Source: an archaeon | GTDB taxonomy: Archaea; Iainarchaeota; Iainarchaeia; Iainarchaeales; Iainarchaeaceae | Length of the DNA: 15,665 nt | Reading direction: 5' to 3' | NCBI GenBank assembly: GCA_024653905.1 | Contig: JANLGZ010000097.1 | Span: forward strand, 1 to 15,665 | Part shown: positions 7,386 through 12,291 of the stretch, piece after piece | How positions within the stretch are numbered: the first letter of the stretch is position 1 | Layout of the letters: each line of letters starts with the position of its first letter | The notes under the pieces: model-generated | The model's input: the letters and a program-made list of their open reading frames with translations, nothing else | What the model was told of the DNA's origin: nothing | The model's database searches: none | Program-made: the position numbers and the translations under genes

Positions 7386-7715
7386 TTATTTAGGTTTTGG
7401 TTTTTCACCCATTACAGTTCCTCTTGGAACACATAAATGTATTTGTCTTGTTTTTTTTCCTGAGGTTGCATAAATTGTTGCCGCAACTTCAAGGTTACCT
7501 TTTTTTCTTGGTTTACGATAACGTACATGTATTTCTGGTCTGGTGAGTCGGTCAAAATTGTGTCTAACCATATTCTCGGCTTTTGGGTGCCTTTTGTAAG
7601 TTAAATAAGTTGAACCTGAAGGATTAGTTATTTCCCATGCAAGATTTTTTTGTACATCATGTAAATTACTATCTGAAAATTGTCTTGTTTTTACTCTAAT
7701 CCTGCTATGAGGCAT
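7386..7715 (-). CDS. Hypothetical basic protein, 109 aa
   Basis: I do not recognise this protein. It is strongly basic, rich in Arg, Lys and His (RIRVKTRQF, YKRHPKAENMVRHNF, RYRKPRKKGN), and has no membrane segment or signal peptide. Alternating hydrophobic and basic stretches (LEVAATIYATS, TRQIHLCVPRGTVMG) suggest a compact beta-rich fold. The C-terminus is a KPKPK tail. The composition is what one expects of a nucleic-acid- or ribosome-binding protein, but no motif proves it. It lies 18 bases after the YggS-type gene and 23 bases before the presenilin-like protease, in the same direction, so it is probably part of that transcript. Codon use matches the neighbours. Confidence 0.75.
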   Translation of the reverse strand: MPHSRIRVKTRQFSDSNLHDVQKNLAWEITNPSGSTYLTYKRHPKAENMVRHNFDRLTRPEIHVRYRKPRKKGNLEVAATIYATSGKKTRQIHLCVPRGTVMGEKPKPK

Positions 7716-7733
7716 TAAAATATTAGGTTTTCA

Positions 7734-8396
7734 TTATTCAAAAAGCTTTCGCCCAATCCTTAGAATGGTTGCTCCTTCTTCTATTGCGATTTTGTAGTCG
7801 TTGCTCATTCCCATTGAAAGATGAGTGATGTTCAAATGCTCTTTTAAATCATAAAGTGTTCTGAAAGAATCCCTGATTTTTTCTTCATCTTCGGTGTGCT
7901 CTGCCATTGTCATTAAGCCGATAAATTCAACATTATTATAAGGGAGGCTTTTCATTGTGGTCATTAGTGATTCGACTTCTTTTGGAGGCATTCCGAATTT
8001 TTGTGATTCTCCTGAGGTGTTAACCTGCAAAAAAACGCTTTGCACTTTATCAATATCAGAAGCAGCGTAATGTATTTTTCTGAGCAAATCCAGTGAATCA
8101 ACTGAGTGAATATAATTCGCCATTTCAACAACTTTTCTGACTTTGTTGCTTTGTAAATGTCCAATGAAATGAATATCGCAATCAAGCTCTTTTAAATCAG
8201 GGAATTTTTCTTCTAATTCCTGGCACTTGTTTTCCCCGACATCTTCTACACCTGCATTAATTAATTCTTTTATTTTTGAAATTTCCTGGTGTTTAGTAAC
8301 CCCGATTAGTGTAATGTCTTTGGGGTTTCTTCTGGTTTTTGCGCAGGTTTCTGAAATTTCTTTCTGTAAATTTAAGTAATTTTCTTTTATACTCAT
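7734..8396 (-). CDS. YggS/PROSC-family PLP-binding protein
   Basis: This protein belongs to the PLP homeostasis family (YggS, YBL036C, PROSC), a fold-type III single-domain TIM barrel without known catalytic activity that buffers pyridoxal phosphate. At 220 residues it has the right size. The PLP lysine is K35 in IGVTKHQ. The other signatures are GENKCQE, HFIGHLQSNK, LQVNTS and the C-terminal phosphate-binding LSMGMSNDYKIAIEEGATILRIG. The family is mainly bacterial and eukaryotic, so this copy may have been acquired by transfer. It heads a minus-strand group with the 109-residue gene and the A22 protease. A weak TATA-like stretch (AATTAAAAACC) lies about 23-33 bases upstream of the ATG. Confidence 0.95.
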   Translation of the reverse strand: MSIKENYLNLQKEISETCAKTRRNPKDITLIGVTKHQEISKIKELINAGVEDVGENKCQELEEKFPDLKELDCDIHFIGHLQSNKVRKVVEMANYIHSVDSLDLLRKIHYAASDIDKVQSVFLQVNTSGESQKFGMPPKEVESLMTTMKSLPYNNVEFIGLMTMAEHTEDEEKIRDSFRTLYDLKEHLNITHLSMGMSNDYKIAIEEGATILRIGRKLFE

Positions 8397-8440
8397 AAGA
8401 AGAATTTGGGTTGAAAGGTTTTTAATTATGCGAGGAGTGT

Positions 8441-8707
8441 TTAATTTTTGAAGTTTTCAAGTTTTTTGTTCAAATGAGCATAAAGCAGTTTCTTTTTTTC
8501 TTTATTCAACTTGAACAGTTTTTTCCCCACTGCTTTTTCAGTAATCGTGAAAATGCAGTTGGTTTTGATTATGCTGTCTTTTATTGCACCTTCTTTTTTT
8601 GTTAAAGGAATTCCTTTCATTTCAGTGTTGCTTGTTATTCCTGCAACAACATTTGTAAATTCTTCAAAAAGTACAACTGCAGGTCTTTTTTTTATTTCAA
8701 ATAATTT
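8441..8707 (-). pseudogene. MazF/PemK-like toxin remnant, 5'-truncated, in frame behind mcm
   Basis: Directly after the MCM stop codon, in the same frame, 88 sense codons encode a MazF/PemK-like sequence. Family features are KKRPAVVLFEE (6-16), the central strand NVVAGITSN (19-27), KDSIIKTNCIFTITEKAVGK (43-62) and a C-terminal helix (KKKLLYAHLNKKL). These match the usual order of conserved RPALVL, ITS, and the Ser/Thr-rich dimer region of this ribonuclease fold. What is missing is the first strand and loop (about 20 residues, normally GDIV...FPF). There is no ATG, GTG or TTG before residue 30, where an ATG at 8618-8620 would leave only 59 residues. I therefore call it a truncated, probably non-functional copy. 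No antitoxin gene is visible beside it. The codons are otherwise intact, so the truncation may be recent, or an unusual start is used. Confidence 0.65.
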
Positions 8708-10798
8708 TTATGTTGGTTTCACAAACCCGTGTTTTGGTTTGTAAACATCCCCTGCTTTTTCTAATTTAGCAATAATTTCTTTTACTTTATCGGCTTCCAT
8801 TCCTAATGTTTTTGCTTCTGCAATGACCTCTTCTAAAGGAACAATATCAAGTTCCTGTGCTTTTTCTTTTATTATTCCAAGCACTTTCTTCAAATTAGCG
8901 AGTTGTGTGTGGGTTTGTCCTGAGGTAATAATATCAATGTCTATTTTTCCAGTTTCAGGATCGGTAACAAGATCCTCTAAAGAAGTTCTGACTAATCTTA
9001 CTGATCTTTCAACATCCTGTTCTTCAACAGCATCGCTTAACCTTACTCTTGCACTTGCTTCAGCTAACCTGATTAATCCTTCAAGCTGTCTGTGGGTGGC
9101 CGCATAAGAACCTTCTTTTCTTCCCTGATCACGTAAGGAAATATAAAAGTCGCATAGTTTTTGCATTCCATCATCAGTAAGAACAGGAAAAACTTTTTGC
9201 CTTGCATAAGAAATAAATTTTTTTAATAAATCTGCGTTGATTTTCGGAGTTATAAGTTCAGTCATTTCTTCAAGCAGTTTATCTCTTGTTCCGATTCCTT
9301 TTTTGAATCTTTGAATAATCATTTCTCCTGCTCTGTGACTTTTCAGAATGTGGTTTGCAATTTCTATATCTTTTGTTCTATCTAAAACATCCCGCATCAT
9401 GAAAAATAAATCAAACCTGCTCAGTAATGTTGGGGGTAAATTAACCTGCTCAATGAATGGCTGGTAAGGATCAAATCTTGAAAATTTTGGGTTCGCTGCA
9501 GCCAATACACTTGTATCTGTTTTGAATTTTGTTACAATTCCTGCTTTTGCAATACTGATTTGCTGCTGTTCAAGCGCTTCGTGCATTGCACTTCTATCAT
9601 CAGGATCCATTTTATCAAACTCATCAACCATTGCCATTCCGCCAGAAGCCAATACTAAAGCCCCTGCTTTTAAAGTCCAGCCTCCATCACCAAATTCATC
9701 CTTTACTGCGGTTGCTGTTATTCCTGCTCCGCTTGTTGTTTTTCCTGCGACGTAAATTGATTTTGGTGCAATAGAATCAGTTGCTCTTAAAATTGCACTT
9801 TTTGCTAAACCTGGGTCGCCTACAATAAGAACATGAATATTTCCTCTAACTGTTTGATCTCCGGGAAGAGTTTTTTTAACGCCTCCAAACATCTGCAATG
9901 CAATTGCTTCTTTCATTGTTTCATGTCCATAAATGTGTGGAGCAATACTCTGAACAAGCAAATCATAAACATCATCTCTTTTTGCCAATTCCTTAATTTC
10001 CTCTTCTTCTTCCTTGTTTATTTCAACATCCTCAAATTCTTTTTCAGTTTCTTCTAAATGATGAGCTTCCAAGTATCTACCGTAAACAACTTTTTTTTCT
10101 TTTGGCGGCATTAATCTAAGAATTCCTGTTATTTTTGTTCGGTCTCCTGGTGCAACCATGTTCACAAAATCATCGCTGATATAAATATCTAAATTAGTTG
10201 CCTGCTCTGAACCTTTAAGAAGTTCTAATGGTTCCTGTATTTGGATTTTTTGATAATCCTCAAATTCGCTTGTTTCTTCTTCTAAAGTAAAAGTCCTGTT
10301 TTTACATTCAGAACACATGCTTGGAGTATTTGTAATGTTTTTTTTCTGCGGGATTTTATAAGTGGCATCACATCTTGAACATTTCCATGTTGCAACTTTT
10401 ATTTTAGGCAAAACATCCGTAACCTGCCTTATAACTCCTTCAACTGTAATTAGTTTTCCAATATGAGCGGAGCTGACATCTCTAAGTACTGGTTGTTTTT
10501 CTTTTGGTAAATTAAAAATTCTAATGTGTGGTGCAAATTCCTCTATTTCAAGCAAAGGAACATCAATATTTTTGATTGCCTGATGAGCTGCTGTTAAGCA
10601 AATATCAGAATTAATTAAGAGCTCATCTGCTAAATCGACATCGTAATGTTCTAAATCATTAAAATCAACCGAAAGGCTTCTTTTTTGAGGATAATCAGAA
10701 ACAAGTGCTTCAATCTGTTTCATGTACCTGTGTTTGAAAAATTCTTCGAACTTTTCCACAAAAGGATTGTCTTCTCGTGTTGTTTCATCAGAGTGCAA
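8708..10798 (-). CDS. mcm: Replicative DNA helicase MCM
   Basis: This is the hexameric 3'-5' helicase of archaeal replication. The 696 residues contain an N-terminal domain with a zinc ribbon (C140, C143, C162, C165) and an OB fold. An acidic linker follows at 250-270, rich in E and D. The AAA+ core has Walker A GDPGLAKS (327-334), Walker B MVDEFDKM with D392 and E393, sensor-1 AAANP (N436) and the arginine finger LLSRFDL (R461). A C-terminal winged helix runs from about 625 to the end. The in-frame start is a TTG at 10796-10798, which is unusual. An ATG with a perfectly placed TATA box lies 13 bases further upstream but one base out of frame, across a six-A run. No intein is present. Confidence 0.97.
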   Translation of the reverse strand: MHSDETTREDNPFVEKFEEFFKHRYMKQIEALVSDYPQKRSLSVDFNDLEHYDVDLADELLINSDICLTAAHQAIKNIDVPLLEIEEFAPHIRIFNLPKEKQPVLRDVSSAHIGKLITVEGVIRQVTDVLPKIKVATWKCSRCDATYKIPQKKNITNTPSMCSECKNRTFTLEEETSEFEDYQKIQIQEPLELLKGSEQATNLDIYISDDFVNMVAPGDRTKITGILRLMPPKEKKVVYGRYLEAHHLEETEKEFEDVEINKEEEEEIKELAKRDDVYDLLVQSIAPHIYGHETMKEAIALQMFGGVKKTLPGDQTVRGNIHVLIVGDPGLAKSAILRATDSIAPKSIYVAGKTTSGAGITATAVKDEFGDGGWTLKAGALVLASGGMAMVDEFDKMDPDDRSAMHEALEQQQISIAKAGIVTKFKTDTSVLAAANPKFSRFDPYQPFIEQVNLPPTLLSRFDLFFMMRDVLDRTKDIEIANHILKSHRAGEMIIQRFKKGIGTRDKLLEEMTELITPKINADLLKKFISYARQKVFPVLTDDGMQKLCDFYISLRDQGRKEGSYAATHRQLEGLIRLAEASARVRLSDAVEEQDVERSVRLVRTSLEDLVTDPETGKIDIDIITSGQTHTQLANLKKVLGIIKEKAQELDIVPLEEVIAEAKTLGMEADKVKEIIAKLEKAGDVYKPKHGFVKPT

Positions 10799-10831
10799 GT
10801 TTTTTCCCCATTAAATTTCTGTTTTTCGGCC

Positions 10832-10839
10832 TTATAAAT
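10832..10839 (-). promoter_or_regulatory. TATA box of mcm (possibly bidirectional)
   Basis: TTATAAAT on the plus strand reads ATTTATAA on the minus strand and stands 21-34 bases before both candidate mcm starts (10811 and 10798). Because it is nearly palindromic, it could also drive a plus-strand transcript starting about 10858-10862, exactly where the GC-rich stem-loop island begins. Confidence 0.55.
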
Positions 10840-10855
10840 GGTTCTAGGGTTGGTT

Positions 10856-10913
10856 GCCGATGCGAGCCGCCTGCTCGTCGGGAGGGAGCGTGCATCTTTG
10901 GTAGCACTTGCTC
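10856..10913 (+). ncRNA. Candidate structured RNA: GC-rich double stem-loop
   Basis: In an otherwise AT-rich window, 29 of 38 bases at 10856-10893 are G or C. The first stem pairs CCGA (10857-10860) plus CGAGC (10863-10867) with GCTCG plus TCGG (10873-10881) around a five-base loop. The second pairs GAGCGTGC (10886-10893) with GCAC plus GCTC (10904-10913), with a two-base bulge. A TATA-like element lies at the right distance for plus-strand transcription. I cannot match it to a known RNA family, and the strand is inferred from the TATA position only. Confidence 0.35.
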
Positions 10914-10993
10914 ATTACATTCGCTTTGACCCTTGATTGCGTAATTGGAAGAATTTGCGATTGGGAACTTTTATTTCATATGTAATAAGTGCT
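10903..10993. repeat. Imperfect inverted repeat, 14 paired bases with a 4-base bulge
   Basis: AGCACTT (10903-10909) and ATTACAT (10914-10920) are complementary, in order, to AAGTGCT (10987-10993) and ATGTAAT (10980-10986). Only GCTC bulges out on the left arm. The loop of about 59 bases itself contains a diverged direct repeat (TTGCGTAATTGG and TTGCGATTGG). The left arm overlaps the second stem of the GC-rich island, so the two foldings exclude each other. Confidence 0.55.
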
Positions 10994-11009
10994 ATTTGCT
11001 ATTAAGACA

Positions 11010-11074
11010 ATTCCCTTTGCTTTCACAACTTTTTCAAAAAAAAAGTTCAGAATTGTGAATCTACATAAGGGAAT
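11010..11074. repeat. Nested inverted repeats (long AT-rich hairpin)
   Basis: There are three concentric pairings. ATTCCCTT (11010-11017) pairs with AAGGGAAT (11067-11074). TTCACAA (11022-11028) pairs with TTGTGAA (11053-11059). AACTTTTT (11027-11034) pairs with AAAAAGTT (11040-11047). The short internal loops are not symmetrical. The structure would be stable as RNA or as a cruciform and is far longer than a simple terminator. Confidence 0.55.
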
Positions 11075-11109
11075 ATTCTGTTTTGACTGATTTTAGTATT
11101 AACCAATAG

Positions 11110-11126
11110 TTTAAAAAATTATAATT
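11110..11126 (+). promoter_or_regulatory. Candidate promoter of the LAGLIDADG gene
   Basis: The A/T-only stretch TTTAAAAAATTATAATTT contains a TATA-like core. It lies about 70-85 bases before the ATG at 11196, implying a leader of roughly 45-60 bases. That leader would include the near-palindrome, unlike the leaderless genes around it. Confidence 0.35.
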
Positions 11127-11136
11127 TGCCTTGGCG

Positions 11137-11162
11137 TTGTAGCTAAATACATTTAACTACAA
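11137..11162. repeat. Near-palindrome, candidate operator or cleavage site
   Basis: TTGTAG-C-TAAA (11137-11147) and TTTA-A-CTACAA (11152-11162) form a ten-pair inverted repeat with one mismatch and the four-base centre TACA. The half-site GTAGCTAA recurs as a direct repeat at 11177-11184, just before the endonuclease start. The arrangement suits binding by a dimer or by the duplicated HTH module of the adjacent protein, either to regulate its own gene or as a recognition site. Confidence 0.45.
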
Positions 11163-11195
11163 AAACTGAGGTTTGTGTAGCTAATTGCACCGGCA

Positions 11196-12269
11196 ATGAG
11201 GTCTGAAAGGGAATATAAGTCAAAAAAACCAATTTTTACTATGGGTATTTCTAAAGAACAACTTAAGGAACTTTATGTGAATCAGAAGCTTTCTATTGTA
11301 GAAGTCGCTAAGTTGTGTAAGAGAACTCCAAAAACAATAAGTAAATTAATGCAAAAGAAGGGTATCAAGAAAAGAACCTTTTCTGAACAGGCAAAATTAA
11401 GCAGAAAGTCATTCAAATATATTTCAGAAGAAAATCTAAAAGAACTTTATTGGGGAAGCAAATTATCTACTTATCAAATTTCTGAAAAAGTTGGTTGCTC
11501 TCCGAGCGGAATATTTTATAAAATGAAAAAATTTAATATTCCTCTGAGAACTTTATCTGAAGGGGTAGAATTATCTGTTGCAAGAAGATCAAAATCAATC
11601 AGTAGGTCCATAAATAAATATGTGAAAAAAGATTTTGATGGAAGTGATACTGAAAAGGCATATTTGGTAGGGTTTAGGATAGGTGATTTGCATGTATTCA
11701 AAAAGAAATACGGTGAAACAATTTACGTTTCTTCCGGAACTTCAAAACAAGAACAATTAGATTTGATGGATTCTTTATTTGAAAAGTACGGGAAAATTTC
11801 AAAATATGACTTAAAAAGTGGGTGTACTCAATTTAGTTGTAATTTGAATAGGTCCTTTGATTTTTTACTACAAAAAAAAGATGAAATTTCAGAATGGGTT
11901 GTTTCTGACGAGAAAAATTTTGTTTCTTTTCTTGCAGGGTATGTTGATGCTGAAGGTCATTTTGGAGTTTACAATAATTTTGCAGAGTTTTCAGTTAGCA
12001 GTTACGATTCAAATATTCTTTTTACTATTCACAAAAAACTGGACAAACTCGGAATCTATACTGCTGAACCTAAAATAGTAACGGAAGAAGGGCATGTAGA
12101 TAAAAGAGGAGTAAGATGGAATGGTACATTGTACAGGTTAAGGATTACAAGAAAAAATGATTTATTGAAATTTATTTTGTTGATAAAATCTGTTGTAAAA
12201 CACGCGAAGAGACTTGAGGATCTAAAAATGGCAGAAAATAGTATTTTAGAAAGGAATAAAAGAGTTTGA
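11196..12269 (+). CDS. LAGLIDADG homing endonuclease with duplicated N-terminal HTH module
   Basis: This 357-residue protein has two LAGLIDADG motifs. YLVGFRIGDL (156-165) has catalytic acid D164, and FLAGYVDAEGHF (245-256) has catalytic acid E253. Each is followed by the beta-rich half of the fold, as in single-chain homing endonucleases that cut asymmetric DNA sites. The N-terminal third holds two copies of one HTH unit (about 18-67 and 76-125) sharing ISxExLKELY...KLS and I..RT.SE. The gene stands free, not inside an intein or a recognisable intron, between mcm and metG. No Shine-Dalgarno is visible, and M16 (11241) is a possible alternative start. An ATTGC/GCAAT hairpin (11184-11197) covers the first ATG. 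Both catalytic acids are intact, so it may be active. Confidence 0.9.
   Translation: MRSEREYKSKKPIFTMGISKEQLKELYVNQKLSIVEVAKLCKRTPKTISKLMQKKGIKKRTFSEQAKLSRKSFKYISEENLKELYWGSKLSTYQISEKVGCSPSGIFYKMKKFNIPLRTLSEGVELSVARRSKSISRSINKYVKKDFDGSDTEKAYLVGFRIGDLHVFKKKYGETIYVSSGTSKQEQLDLMDSLFEKYGKISKYDLKSGCTQFSCNLNRSFDFLLQKKDEISEWVVSDEKNFVSFLAGYVDAEGHFGVYNNFAEFSVSSYDSNILFTIHKKLDKLGIYTAEPKIVTEEGHVDKRGVRWNGTLYRLRITRKNDLLKFILLIKSVVKHAKRLEDLKMAENSILERNKRV
12255..12262 (+). promoter_or_regulatory. Weak TATA-like box for metG
   Basis: AATAAAAG lies 30-37 bases before the MetRS ATG at 12292, inside the last codons of the endonuclease gene. The match is weak; metG might instead be read through from the endonuclease transcript. 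Confidence 0.3.
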
Positions 12270-12291
12270 TGATTGATATTAATTTGGTTTT

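Larger units (their letters stand above)
10799..11195. other. Structured non-coding region between mcm and the LAGLIDADG gene
   Basis: This is the longest stretch without a convincing gene. It holds, left to right: a TATA box serving mcm; a GC-rich stem-loop island (10856-10913); a long imperfect inverted repeat (10903-10993); a second nested inverted repeat (11010-11074); an AT-rich promoter-like stretch (about 11110-11126); and a near-palindrome (11137-11162). I found no tRNA, rRNA or recognisable RNase P or SRP RNA core. It may be a structured RNA, a replication-associated element or the 5' part of a mobile element carrying the endonuclease. Confidence 0.7.

Noticed and set aside
8511..8744. 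Plus-strand 77-codon ORF opposite the MazF-like frame.
   Set aside because: The minus strand carries the recognisable protein family; the plus-strand product is a hydrophobic antisense shadow.
9800..9900. An intein in the MCM Walker A region.
   Set aside because: The reading frame from Walker A to the arginine finger is continuous and of normal length, with no splicing motifs.
10873..10893. Resemblance of CTCGTCGGGAGGGAGC to SRP RNA helix 8.
   Set aside because: A GNRA-like loop can be drawn, but the CCGGAAGG apical stem and the conserved internal loop are absent, and there is no room or pairing for a full archaeal SRP RNA.
10838..10936. A 32-codon plus-strand ORF through the GC-rich island (MVLGLVADASRLLVGRERAS onward).
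   Set aside because: It is short, its ATG overlaps the TATA box that would have to drive it, it matches no family I know, and the paired stems explain the base composition better.
11126..11200. A tRNA or split tRNA exon around the near-palindrome (GCCTTGGCG and CACCGGC ends).
   Set aside because: No acceptor pairing, D-arm or T-loop consensus can be formed on either strand.
10799..12291. A group I intron hosting the LAGLIDADG gene.
   Set aside because: I found no P3-P7 core elements and no interrupted gene on either side; mcm and metG are both intact.
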